Shown here piece after piece: positions 26,487 through 35,939 of a stretch of 64,000 nucleotides of DNA. The DNA comes from Pedobacter sp. MR2016-24 (GTDB taxonomy: Bacteria > Bacteroidota > Bacteroidia > Sphingobacteriales > Sphingobacteriaceae). A program made the position numbers and the translations under genes. The stretch covers positions 744,001-808,000 of the forward strand of contig NZ_JAPIVO010000002.1 in assembly GCF_026239655.1 (NCBI RefSeq). Direction: 5' to 3'. Each line of letters begins with the position of its first letter. Position 1 is the first letter of the stretch. The notes under the pieces were generated by a model, which saw nothing but the letters and a program-made list of their open reading frames with translations, made no database searches and was not told the origin of the DNA.

Positions 26487-27206
26487 ATGAAACCAGTTAT
26501 TAAATTTTTGCTATTACTATGTATGATGTCAATTAATGTAAAGGCGCAATCGGAAAGGTCAGCGCTTAGCACTTTAAATCCGAAACAGAAAAATCTGATC
26601 ACCATTTCTTCTTATACTGCCCAGGGCAATCTGGCAAATTTAAAGACAGCATTAAATAGCGGGCTTGATGCCGGCGTTACCGTTAATGAAATACGGGAAT
26701 CATTTGTCCACCTTTATGCCTATTGTGGTTTCCCGAGGAGTCTGAGAGGGATTATGACCTTTATGGAGGTGATTAAAGAACGACAGGCAAAAGGTATCAA
26801 AGATAGAACTGGCCCGGAAGCGTCGCCCGTAAAAGATAACAGGGGCAAATATGTACGTGGAAAACAGACGCTCGAAGAATTAACAGGAATGAAGGAAAAG
26901 GACCCGAAGACAGGCTATGCGGCTTTTGCTCCGGAAATTGAGGTATTCCTTAAAGAACACTTATTTGCTGATATTTTTGAACGCGATGTTTTAACCTATC
27001 AGGAAAGAGAATTGGTCACCGTTTCGGTATTGAGCAGTATAGGTGGTGTAGAACCTATGTTGCAATCACATTTAGGTATTTGTTTAAATGTAGGGATAAC
27101 ACCTGAACAGCTTGGAGAATTTATGGCGGTTATTAAAACTACTGTTACAAAAGAAAATGCAACATCAGCTGAAGCTGTGTTAGATGAGGTACTTAAAAAG
27201 AAATAA
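26487..27206 (+). CDS. Secreted carboxymuconolactone-decarboxylase-family protein
   Basis: 239 residues with a signal peptide (FLLLLCMMSINVKAQ). Two CMD-like alpha-helical units: residues about 30-105 (LNPKQKNLITISSYTAQGN to HLYAYCGFPRSLRG) and about 150-235 (FERDVLTYQERELVTVSVLS to QSHLGICLNVGITPEQLGEF). It lacks the CxxC of AhpD peroxidase relatives. A periplasmic location and position right after the Mo hydroxylase suggest it acts on the product of that enzyme, or on a related ring-opening step. This is inference from the neighbourhood. Confidence 0.85.
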   Translation: MKPVIKFLLLLCMMSINVKAQSERSALSTLNPKQKNLITISSYTAQGNLANLKTALNSGLDAGVTVNEIRESFVHLYAYCGFPRSLRGIMTFMEVIKERQAKGIKDRTGPEASPVKDNRGKYVRGKQTLEELTGMKEKDPKTGYAAFAPEIEVFLKEHLFADIFERDVLTYQERELVTVSVLSSIGGVEPMLQSHLGICLNVGITPEQLGEFMAVIKTTVTKENATSAEAVLDEVLKKK

Positions 27207-27242
27207 AAACAATTACATCCGAATAAAGAAAATTCCATATCC

Positions 27243-28145
27243 CTAATTCATAGAACGATATTCGTTTGGCGTTTGTCCAACACGTTTTTTAAACAGGCGG
27301 GCGAAGTGCTGGGGATATTTGAATCCCAGTTCAAACGCAACCTGGTTGATCGATTTATCTTTGTCAAATATTTTTTCTTTAGCCAGCGCGATCAGTTTCA
27401 ATTGAATATGCTCAACAGCGGTTTTACCAGTCTCTTTTTTCACCAGGTCACCAAAGTAATTAGGCGATAAATGCAATGCATCGGCACAATAAGCTACAGA
27501 AGGTAAACCCAATAATTCTGCCTTATCAGAACTAAAGTAATCATTCAACAGGTTTTCAAATTTAGCTATCACCCCCTCATGCACATGATCACGGGTGATA
27601 AACTGCCTGTCGTAAAAGCGTACACAATAGTCCAGAAACAATTCAATATTAGAGACGATCAATCTTTTACTGTGTTTATCAATCGCGCGTTCCAGTTCAT
27701 ATTCAATCTTTGAGAAGCAGTCCAGTATAATTTTCCTTTCCTTGTCTGACAAATGAAGGGCCTCGTTAGACTGGTAGCCAAAAAAGGAAAATTCCTGAAT
27801 GCGACGGCCGAGAGAAGTGCCATGTATCAGGTCAGCATCGAATACCAGCGCATAACCTTTAGGCTGATAATATTCGCCATTACTGTTTATGCCCGCCACC
27901 TGTCCCGGCGCGAGAAAAACCAGTGTCCCTTCCTGATAATCATAAGTGTTTCTTCCATATACGAGGTCACCGCAGTTCACATCCTTAAGAAAGATTGTAT
28001 AAAAACCGAAGTACATACGTGAACCTTGTCTCGGATCTGCTTTTGACAGATCGACAATACTCACCAGCGGATGCTTAGTGACGTTTTTGTTAAAAGCATT
28101 GTACTCGTTAACGGTATTGAATGTTTGCAATGTTTCCATGTCCAT
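27243..28145 (-). CDS. AraC-family transcriptional regulator
   Basis: 300 residues: an N-terminal effector-binding domain (about 1-190, with LVFLAPGQVAGINSN, a cupin-like strand) and two C-terminal helix-turn-helix units ending INQVAFELGFKYPQHFARLF and KKRVGQTPNEYRSMN. It is convergent with the Mo hydroxylase/CMD operon. Upstream lies a -7 element TACATTTG (minus strand, 28160-28167) without a good -33, and a pair of direct repeats at 28203-28233, suggesting it activates its own promoter. Target genes are unproven. Confidence 0.9.
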   Translation of the reverse strand: MDMETLQTFNTVNEYNAFNKNVTKHPLVSIVDLSKADPRQGSRMYFGFYTIFLKDVNCGDLVYGRNTYDYQEGTLVFLAPGQVAGINSNGEYYQPKGYALVFDADLIHGTSLGRRIQEFSFFGYQSNEALHLSDKERKIILDCFSKIEYELERAIDKHSKRLIVSNIELFLDYCVRFYDRQFITRDHVHEGVIAKFENLLNDYFSSDKAELLGLPSVAYCADALHLSPNYFGDLVKKETGKTAVEHIQLKLIALAKEKIFDKDKSINQVAFELGFKYPQHFARLFKKRVGQTPNEYRSMN

Positions 28146-28202
28146 TCCCTTTATTTATTCAAATGTATTAATTAAAAATTCAGGCATCGGAATAAGTCTG
28201 GG

Positions 28203-28233
28203 AATCAGTAAAAGTGGTATAAAAATCAGTAAA
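28203..28233. promoter_or_regulatory. Direct-repeat pair upstream of the AraC gene
   Basis: AATCAGTAAA occurs at 28203-28212 and 28224-28233, exactly 21 bases start to start. This is two helical turns, the usual spacing of AraC half-sites. A weaker copy, ATCAGCAA, follows at 28243. The site is 58-88 bases upstream of the AraC start. Confidence 0.45.
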
Positions 28234-28282
28234 TTGTATACTATCAGCAATTTGATTCTGTGGAACCTAAAGATCTAGAATG

Positions 28283-28486
28283 TTTTATATATTCCTTTCC
28301 CTTTTTTATCAAAATAGTTTCATTAAATCTGAAGGGTGTTGGTGCTCTATATCTTTGAACCTTTCACTTGGTGAAACTGGAATTTAATATATCCAGACTT
28401 GTAATTTTTTTTGAAAAGTTCCCTCTATCTAATGTCTTGTCCAGCAGGAGTTCATATAAACGCTGAAGGTCTGACATGGAGAAGGT
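28283..28486 (-). pseudogene. Remnant of a Nudix-type regulator, C-terminal winged helix (minus strand)
   Basis: Read on the minus strand from about 28486, the peptide runs SDLQRLYELLLDKTLDRGNF, then SKKITSLDIL, a TGA at 28364-28366, and continues in the same frame with RAPTPFRFNE. This matches the C-terminal winged helix of NrtR-like Nudix regulators. The N-terminal Nudix domain is missing and the frame is interrupted. It is related to, but distinct from, the plus-strand relic that starts at 28476. Identification is by motif memory. Confidence 0.6.
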
Positions 28487-28981
28487 TTACGGTTTGTTGC
28501 ATTTGCTTCTTGCTAACAGATTAATTGAAACGCTACTGGTAAAATCAGAAGGTCTCCCGGAATGGAAATTTCCTACAGAATATGTAAGCAGTGAGACAAT
28601 CGCTGGTCTACAATGAACAAACAGCTGCAATTGAACTTTGATGATAAACAGCTATTAAAACGAGCACAAGCTACACTTAATAGAGGTCTGAATCATGAAC
28701 CTATCGAATATTATTTGCTCGACAGGCGTTTTATATTACCTGAGATGCATAGCTTGTACGAACGGCTATTGGATACGAAACTTAACAGGGGCAATTTCAG
28801 TAGAAAGATGTTTAGTCTCGCTATTTTGAATAAACTGGGTGAAGTACAATCAGGCGGAGCTCATAAAATGCCGGATCTGTATGAATAAGATAAGGATAGC
28901 TACTTGCTGCACTACAAAGAGGACTGTAAAAGGCTTTTTGATTGGCTTGCACTCCGCTTTACCTGTAAAACTGGTATGTAA
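28476..28981 (+). pseudogene. Broken Nudix-type regulator relic (plus strand)
   Basis: A 46-codon piece from ATG 28476 (ending at TGA 28614-28616) carries LLVKSEGLPEWKFPTEYVSS, like the start of a Nudix domain. It then shifts to another frame, where 28613-28888 encodes LNFDDKQLLKRAQATLNRGL, then YERLLDTKLNRGNFSRKMFS and GGAHKMPDLYE, the NrtR-like winged-helix end. The frame continues past the TAA at 28886 as DKDSYLLHYKEDCKRLFD to 28981. The Nudix box itself is missing. The 91-codon open part could still be annotated as a gene, but I read it as decay. Confidence 0.6.
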
Positions 28982-29036
28982 ATCCGTAATCCGTCTACCA
29001 ATTGCAAATCTAAAACAAGCCACCTTTGTAGTATAA

Positions 29037-30053
<1,017 letters not shown>

Positions 30054-30110
30054 CTGTTTTTACCAGTAATCAGTAAATGGTTAAGGAGGTTGAAGATTAC
30101 AAAATAAAGG

Positions 30111-32693
30111 TTATAATTGATAAGTCAGGGTGGTATAATACATGCCACCCACTGACGGTCCGCCCAAATAAGAATAATAATATTTATTCAGCACATTGGT
30201 AGCGCCGATTTTGATTCCGAGCTTATTTTTCATCAAATCATAACTTGCCTGTGCATCCAGATTACCATAAGCTTTTACCTGGCCGTTCACTAAAAACGAT
30301 TGCCAGTAATAGCTGCTCTGATGTTTGTACATCACCATAAAGCTTAAGCTTTTAATCACGTGATCGCCAGCCAGTGAGACATTGCTGATCCATTCAGGCG
30401 TATTAAAACCGTCCTCAAAACCGTCATTGTTTTCCGTCCGGCTCAACTTTGCATAAGCAAGATTACCGCCCAGGGTATATCGCCCAAGAAGTAAATAACT
30501 TATACCAAGGCTTCCACCTATGTTGTATACTACACTCTTTGAGTTGGTATACAAACGGTAGCGGCTCTGTTTACTCCTGTCAGTCAGTGCATAAGGGATA
30601 GAATCCGGCACTGTGGTATTCGGGACATTCATCTCTACCTGCGCAATGAAGTTATCATACTTGTTATAATAAAAATCGGCATCAACTTTCAGTGCTCTAT
30701 CCAGAAACAATCCTTTATAGCCAATCTCAAGGGAATTGATATGTTCCGGTTTCAGGTAGGTATAATAATTTTTGATCAGCAGCTGTTTTTGCCGCTCAAT
30801 TGCCGTTGCGGTGGGGATACCATTGTTAAAGTCGTTTGTTACCGCTGCCTGGAACTGATCAACGGAACTGCGTAAATACGCGTTTTCAAAAACCCCGTCT
30901 GACATTACTTTTAATCCGCCCACACGTTTCACCCCACCGCTGTTCACATTGGAAAATGCCTCAAAGATGCTTGGGAAACGTGAGCCGCTCTGGTAAGATA
31001 GTCTAATGCTTTGATTTTGATCGGGTGTCACCACTGCTGTAAAACGAGGATTCAGTTTAGTTTCAAAATAGTTGTTTTTATCCACTCTTAAGGTGGCTGT
31101 GATTGCCAGCAGATCTTTCAGGAAAGTTTTACCTGCCTGCAAAAAAGCCCCTGTCCTGCCATAGTTAAAGGTATCAAACGTTTTTCCTGCCGCCGGATTG
31201 ATGAAGTAATTACCATCCGGATGAATAACATAAGTCTGGTAATCTATTCCTGCTAACAGATCCAATCCTGTCTTTTCTTTGAAGTTATTGCCAATAGCTT
31301 TTGACAGGTCTCCCTGCGCCTCGGCATGAACAAGTTTGTCTTTCACTCTTAAGGCCGCTCCCTCATCCCAGTTATTGATGTCTGCCAGTTCATTTAAAGA
31401 ATTCTGGAAAACAGGAGTGCCGGGCTGTAACCTGCCCTGATCTGCCACCTGACGGGCTTGGGTTAAAGCCTGGATAGTAGGGGTTCCTGTATGCGCAATT
31501 GCACTGTTAAAGGCAGAGGTATAATCTGCATACCATTGATTATCACTTTTAAATCTGCGGTCCTGATTTTCTGCCGCAGAACGAAGATTATAGGACTTCC
31601 CCGTATTTTCAGCAGTCAGGAATGCCCTGACCTGAAAGATATCATTCTTCAATTCGAGCGCATGCTGCTGTAATACATAATCTTTTAAAGCGAAACGGTT
31701 TGCACGCTGATAAACATTATTGATATCTGCAATCCTGTAGCTATAACTCAATACGGTTTTGTCTGACATTTTATAATGTACACCCAGATCTGCCCTGATG
31801 TTCCTGATATCATAATCTGTCATATCTTTTTCATTATAGCCGGTTCTGGATACCTGGTACTGTCTGCCATTTAAAGTGATCCTGCGACGATTGGAGGATT
31901 CGTTACCATACCCGTTAACGGGGTCAAATGCAGGATTGTCAATTCCACCACTAATGCCTACACCTGTATTTGCACCGGCATTCAGGTCTGTCTGATTGTT
32001 GGCAATCCAATCGTAACCTTTTGTGTAAGTGAAATTGACTTTGTAAGCCAGCCTCGATGAGATTTTTTCTGCTATCCGTATACTGGTTTCAGAGAAAAGT
32101 TTGGCGGCTGACTGTGGATCATTAACGTGGGTTATGCCTGTTTTTTGCTGTATGGTGATACCGGCGCTTAAGAAAGGATCTTTTGTAATAAAGTTGGCCA
32201 GGCCATTGATCGCATTTAATCCGTATAAGGCTGATGCAGTACCCGGGATGATTTCCACCTTGTCAATATCCAGATCACTGGGGCCCATTGCATTGCCTAT
32301 AGGTGCACCAATATGCGGTGCCTGATTGTCTATACCATCTACCAGCTGGGTAAATCTTACATTAGTAGTGTTGGCAAAACCACGTGTATTGATGATCTTG
32401 AAACCTATACTAGGCGTCAGCATCTGCACACCCTTTACGTTCTCCAGTGCATCAAAGAAGCTGGGAGCGGCAGATCGTTTGATGTCATTGTTACTGAGAA
32501 TTTCAATAGTAACCGGAGCTTTCAGTATGCTTTCGGCTCTGCGGGAGGCAGAAACTACTACTTCATGAAGAATATGGTTTTTTAGCGTGTCGTTTTTTAT
32601 GGTATCAGTTTTAGCGGCAGACTGGGCAAAAATTCTGTTTGAGCTGAATAGTATGACAAGGATTGAAAGTACAGGTAGTAGTTGTTTCTTCAT
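30111..32693 (-). CDS. TonB-dependent outer-membrane receptor
   Basis: 860 residues: signal peptide (VLSILVILFSSNRIFAQ), TonB box region (HEVVVSASRR), plug (about 55-165, with LVDGIDNQAPHIG and GTASALYGLNAINGLANFIT), then a barrel ending in TTLTYQL. It lacks the carboxypeptidase-like N-terminal domain of SusC proteins and has no SusD partner, so it is a classical receptor, perhaps for a siderophore, cobalamin-like cofactor or metal complex. No transport genes adjoin it. The ligand cannot be decided. Confidence 0.9.
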   Translation of the reverse strand: MKKQLLPVLSILVILFSSNRIFAQSAAKTDTIKNDTLKNHILHEVVVSASRRAESILKAPVTIEILSNNDIKRSAAPSFFDALENVKGVQMLTPSIGFKIINTRGFANTTNVRFTQLVDGIDNQAPHIGAPIGNAMGPSDLDIDKVEIIPGTASALYGLNAINGLANFITKDPFLSAGITIQQKTGITHVNDPQSAAKLFSETSIRIAEKISSRLAYKVNFTYTKGYDWIANNQTDLNAGANTGVGISGGIDNPAFDPVNGYGNESSNRRRITLNGRQYQVSRTGYNEKDMTDYDIRNIRADLGVHYKMSDKTVLSYSYRIADINNVYQRANRFALKDYVLQQHALELKNDIFQVRAFLTAENTGKSYNLRSAAENQDRRFKSDNQWYADYTSAFNSAIAHTGTPTIQALTQARQVADQGRLQPGTPVFQNSLNELADINNWDEGAALRVKDKLVHAEAQGDLSKAIGNNFKEKTGLDLLAGIDYQTYVIHPDGNYFINPAAGKTFDTFNYGRTGAFLQAGKTFLKDLLAITATLRVDKNNYFETKLNPRFTAVVTPDQNQSIRLSYQSGSRFPSIFEAFSNVNSGGVKRVGGLKVMSDGVFENAYLRSSVDQFQAAVTNDFNNGIPTATAIERQKQLLIKNYYTYLKPEHINSLEIGYKGLFLDRALKVDADFYYNKYDNFIAQVEMNVPNTTVPDSIPYALTDRSKQSRYRLYTNSKSVVYNIGGSLGISYLLLGRYTLGGNLAYAKLSRTENNDGFEDGFNTPEWISNVSLAGDHVIKSLSFMVMYKHQSSYYWQSFLVNGQVKAYGNLDAQASYDLMKNKLGIKIGATNVLNKYYYSYLGGPSVGGMYYTTLTYQL

Positions 32694-32830
32694 GGTTTTT
32701 GTGCGCCTGATGAGTATTAACAGGATATATCGGTTAATGTTGCGAATTTAGTTAATCAAACTAAACTGCTGTAACAGGAGCACTCAATCAGTAATATTGG
32801 TAGGAAAAATTTGGTGAAAGGACGATTTAC

Positions 32831-33208
32831 TCAGGATTGTTTACGCATACTTTGCTTTACTTTTTCTCTGTGCTGTTGTCCCCAGATACTCAGTTCACCG
32901 ATTACATTTTTTAAAGTCCGGCTATAATCAGTCGCTTCATAAATAATGCTTACCGGTGTAGTTGGATATACGTTACGCCTGATGAAGCCATTTAACTCCA
33001 AATCTTTTAGTTCTTTAGCCAATACTTTAGAAGATATGCCCGTCACCTCATGCTGAATTTCATTGAAACGTTTCGATGACCGTACCAGACAAAGGATCAC
33101 CGCCAGCTTCCACTTTCCGTTAAGCACATAGAGTGCATCAATTACGTTTCTGAGTGAATCTGTGCATTCTTCTATGTTGGGAAGGGACTCATTTCTAATC
33201 ATTTTCAT
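32831..33208 (-). CDS. HxlR-family transcriptional regulator
   Basis: 125 residues with the compact HxlR winged helix: DALYVLNGKWKLAVILCLVR, then SKVLAKELKDLELNGFIRRN, then the wing with PVSIIYEATDY. A cysteine near the N-terminus (NIEECTDS, C15) sits just before the first core helix, where redox-sensing YodB-type members keep their sensor cysteine. It is divergent from an azoreductase gene with two identical-geometry palindromes between them, so a quinone- or electrophile-sensing repressor of that gene is likely. Confidence 0.9.
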   Translation of the reverse strand: MKMIRNESLPNIEECTDSLRNVIDALYVLNGKWKLAVILCLVRSSKRFNEIQHEVTGISSKVLAKELKDLELNGFIRRNVYPTTPVSIIYEATDYSRTLKNVIGELSIWGQQHREKVKQSMRKQS

Positions 33209-33225
33209 AGCCGCAAAGATACAGA

Positions 33226-33259
33226 CTTACCTCAACGTAAGCGCTTACCTTTGGGTAAG
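33226..33259. promoter_or_regulatory. Two tandem HxlR-type operators
   Basis: CTTAC-N6-GTAAG occurs twice: 33226-33241 and 33244-33259, 18 bases start to start. A looser repeat GTAAC/GTTAC follows at 33262-33280. The sites lie between the divergent HxlR and azoreductase genes. A -7-like TACTTTTG is at 33287. Confidence 0.6.
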
Positions 33260-33299
33260 TAGTAACTTTTTACCAGTTACCAGTCATACTTTTGCTTTT

Positions 33300-33902
33300 A
33301 TGAAAAACATCCTTCATTTAATCTCAAGCATACAAGGCCCTGCATCGTACAGCGTAAAGCTGGGACATGCTGTTATCGAAAAAATTCAGGAAAAGTATCC
33401 TGGCAGTAGCGTTGATGAATTGAATCTGGTCGATATCGACATTCCCCATCTTAACCCTGCTGTTCTCCGCACATTTTTTATTCCTGGCGATCAGCTGACG
33501 GAAGAAGAGAAAGAATCCATTCGTTTATCTGATGGACTTGTTAAACAGTTACTGGCAGCGGATATCATCGTTATTGGTGCTCCGCTTTACAACTTTACCA
33601 TTCATACCTCGCTTAAGGCATGGATTGATCATATTACAAGGGCAGGAATAACGTTTGGTTATGATGAAAACGGGCCTGCTGGAATGATCACCGGAAAAAA
33701 AGTTTATGTAGCAATGTCTTCCGGTGGTATTTTTTCAACAGGACCTGGTAAAGCAAATGACTTTGTTGCTCCTTATCTACAAGCCTTCCTTGGCTTTTTA
33801 GGGATGACCGATCAGACAGTATTCCGTGCGGAAGGATTAAAAGTACCAGGAGTGAAGGACCATGCTATGCAGCAGGCAATTGATAGTATAAGGATTGATT
33901 AA
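33300..33902 (+). CDS. FMN-dependent NADH-azoreductase-like flavoprotein
   Basis: 200 residues from ATG 33300 (MKNILHLISSIQGPASYSVK); longer upstream starts would cross the operator region. The flavodoxin-like fold has the FMN phosphate loop near SSIQGPASYS and the AzoR signature APLYNFTIHTSLKAWIDHI, then SSGGIF. It is a two-electron quinone and azo-compound reductase using NADH. It is divergent from an HxlR regulator, as in YodB/AzoR1-type systems. Confidence 0.92.
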   Translation: MKNILHLISSIQGPASYSVKLGHAVIEKIQEKYPGSSVDELNLVDIDIPHLNPAVLRTFFIPGDQLTEEEKESIRLSDGLVKQLLAADIIVIGAPLYNFTIHTSLKAWIDHITRAGITFGYDENGPAGMITGKKVYVAMSSGGIFSTGPGKANDFVAPYLQAFLGFLGMTDQTVFRAEGLKVPGVKDHAMQQAIDSIRID

Positions 33903-33925
33903 ATTATTCCTTAACTTAGTTAAAC

Positions 33926-34738
33926 ATGCATCACGAAGAATTTGAACCTCCTGAAGAACTAAAAGACATTATCAAGTGCTTCTGGTATACGCGCAGAGAC
34001 TTTGGAGAACAGCGGTCTGATTTTGAGATCTTGCCTGATGGTTATGCGGAAATCTTTTTCCATTTCGGAAGCGATTGCAGCATTGCTTATAATGGAATTT
34101 TACAGCCATTGTCCTCACCATTTTTAATGGGGTTGCTCAGTCAGCCTGTTGTTTTAAATACAAAAGGTCGTTTTGAAGTGATTGGAATAAGGTGTTTTCC
34201 CTGGACAGTTTTCAATTTGCTGGGCTTGCCGTCTGACAAAAACAGATCAAGAATAGCTAAACATCCTATCGCACTCCTTCAGGCCAGGTTGAATAAGCGG
34301 GTGATGGAGGGGCAGATACCGGAGGCAGTGGCTGAGTTAAGCGCGTATTTCCTGCAGGCAGGCCCGCAGACTGATACTGACAGTTTACTCGTTAAAGCGG
34401 GCTTTGCGATAAGGGAAGCGAAGGGAAGTATGCCGGTAAACCAGGTCGCCGCTGCTGCTCATGCAACGGTACGTACGCTGGAAAGAAAGTTCAGGCTGTC
34501 CGCGGGTTATACGGTTAAAGATGTGTCTGGTCTGACGCGTTTTGAGGAGGCGCGCAATAAATTGTTGATTGATCCCTATTGCAGCATTACCGGTCTGGCT
34601 CATGAGCTGGGTTATGCAGATCAATCCCATCTGAGCAGGGAATTTAAACGTTACAGCGGTATTACGCCGGCAGCCTTCGCGCGAGCAGTAAAAAATGATA
34701 TTTCAGGTAATCATTTTGTCGCGTTTATTCAAGATTAA
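33926..34738 (+). CDS. AraC-family regulator with DUF6597-like N-terminal domain
   Basis: 270 residues. The N-terminal domain (about 1-150, HEEFEPPEELKDIIKCFWYT) resembles the DUF6597 type. The C-terminal HTH pair contains TVRTLERKFRLSAGYTVKDV and ITGLAHELGYADQSHLSREF followed by KRYSGITPAAFARAVK. It is 36 bases upstream of the Tet(X)-like gene on the same strand, so the two are probably co-transcribed or functionally linked. Confidence 0.88.
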   Translation: MHHEEFEPPEELKDIIKCFWYTRRDFGEQRSDFEILPDGYAEIFFHFGSDCSIAYNGILQPLSSPFLMGLLSQPVVLNTKGRFEVIGIRCFPWTVFNLLGLPSDKNRSRIAKHPIALLQARLNKRVMEGQIPEAVAELSAYFLQAGPQTDTDSLLVKAGFAIREAKGSMPVNQVAAAAHATVRTLERKFRLSAGYTVKDVSGLTRFEEARNKLLIDPYCSITGLAHELGYADQSHLSREFKRYSGITPAAFARAVKNDISGNHFVAFIQD

Positions 34739-34774
34739 AACAGGAGCATTCCGGAATTTTGGGATTCATTATAA

Positions 34775-35905
34775 ATGAAATCCATGTTATTGAAGAAGAA
34801 GAAAGTAGCCATTATCGGCGGGGGACCAGTGGGTCTGACCATGGCAAGATTACTGCAGCAGGCAGGTGTAACTGTAAATGTTTACGAGCGGGACAGAGAC
34901 CCACAGGCAAGAATCTGGGGCGGTCCGCTTGATCTGCATGAAGGTTCCGGGCAAGCAGCACTGAAAAAGGCAGGTTTGCTGGAACGTTATTTTGCGTTAG
35001 GAAAACCCATGGGAAGGACACTGGCTGATGAGCAGGGTAAGGTGTTTTTTACCAAAGCACCTGAATATGACAGTCCTGAAATTAATAGAAACGATCTGAA
35101 AAGAATGTTGCTGGATAGCCTGACCGGCGATACAGTGATTTGGGACAGCAAATTTACCGGGATTCAGGAACATGAGGGAAAATGGCTTTTGCATTTTGAA
35201 GATGAGTCGACCGCAACTGCCGATTTTGTTATCGGAGCCAACGGAGGAATGTCCAACGCCAGAAAATATATTACGGATGCGGAAGTTGAATACACGGGAA
35301 CTTTTATGATACAGGGCGAAGTGGTAGAACCGGAACTCAACTGCAGGGAGTTCTACCAATTGTGTAACGATACTATTCTGATGGTGGCAGTTCAGGGTAT
35401 TAATTTAGTCGCCATCCCAGATAACAACGGCGTATTAACCTATAACGTAAGTTTTAGAAAAACGGCGGAGTGGGTTCATGAAAATAGACTCGACTTCCAA
35501 AATCAGCAAGGCATCATCACGTTTCTTTCCGCTATGTTCGCTTCCTCTAATGAATGTTACAGGCAACTATTCCGGTCTACTTCTTCTTTTGTTGGTTTAC
35601 CGACGAGAAAAATACCATTAGATCCGGACTGGACGGCTAATCGCCCGTTACCTATAACGCTTATCGGTGATGCTGCGCATCTGATGCCACCTTTTGCTGG
35701 TCAGGGTGTGAATATCGGACTATTGGATGCACTGATTTTAGCTGATCACCTCATCCAGGGGGAATTTAAAACTATAGCCTCTGCTATAAATGATTATGAA
35801 CAACAGATGTTTGTATATGCTAAGGCGGCACAACTTGAAACCAGCAGGAATGAAATCGAGATGCATGATCCCGACTTTTCGTTTCAGAAAAGATTCACCA
35901 GTTGA
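34775..35905 (+). CDS. Tet(X)-like FAD-dependent monooxygenase
   Basis: 376 residues, very close in length and sequence pattern to Tet(X) tetracycline monooxygenases. FAD-binding VAIIGGGPVGLTMARLLQQ is at the N-terminus, then ARIWGGPLDLHEGSGQAALK, then GDAAHLMPPFAGQGVNIGLL, and the C-terminal helix has NEIEMHDPDF. Compared from memory with Tet(X), the substrate contacts Q192, N371 and M375 are kept, but R213, F224, H234 and G236 are replaced (I, V, T, N). It is therefore a close homologue with a changed pocket; tetracycline activity is doubtful but possible. Confidence 0.9.
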   Translation: MKSMLLKKKKVAIIGGGPVGLTMARLLQQAGVTVNVYERDRDPQARIWGGPLDLHEGSGQAALKKAGLLERYFALGKPMGRTLADEQGKVFFTKAPEYDSPEINRNDLKRMLLDSLTGDTVIWDSKFTGIQEHEGKWLLHFEDESTATADFVIGANGGMSNARKYITDAEVEYTGTFMIQGEVVEPELNCREFYQLCNDTILMVAVQGINLVAIPDNNGVLTYNVSFRKTAEWVHENRLDFQNQQGIITFLSAMFASSNECYRQLFRSTSSFVGLPTRKIPLDPDWTANRPLPITLIGDAAHLMPPFAGQGVNIGLLDALILADHLIQGEFKTIASAINDYEQQMFVYAKAAQLETSRNEIEMHDPDFSFQKRFTS

Positions 35906-35939
35906 AGCTGAACATTTAACTCATCACCTATAAAAGCGC

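Noticed and set aside
28613-28888. Treating the 91-codon frame as an intact small gene
   Set aside because: It matches only the C-terminal part of a known larger family, and the frame continues after its stop with more family-like sequence, so decay is the simpler reading.
33162-33299. N-terminal extension of the azoreductase frame
   Set aside because: It would run across the HxlR start and both operator palindromes; the start at 33300 gives the normal 200-residue protein.
34775-35905. Calling the Tet(X)-like gene a tetracycline resistance gene
   Set aside because: Several tetracycline-contact positions differ from Tet(X), so resistance is not supported by sequence alone.
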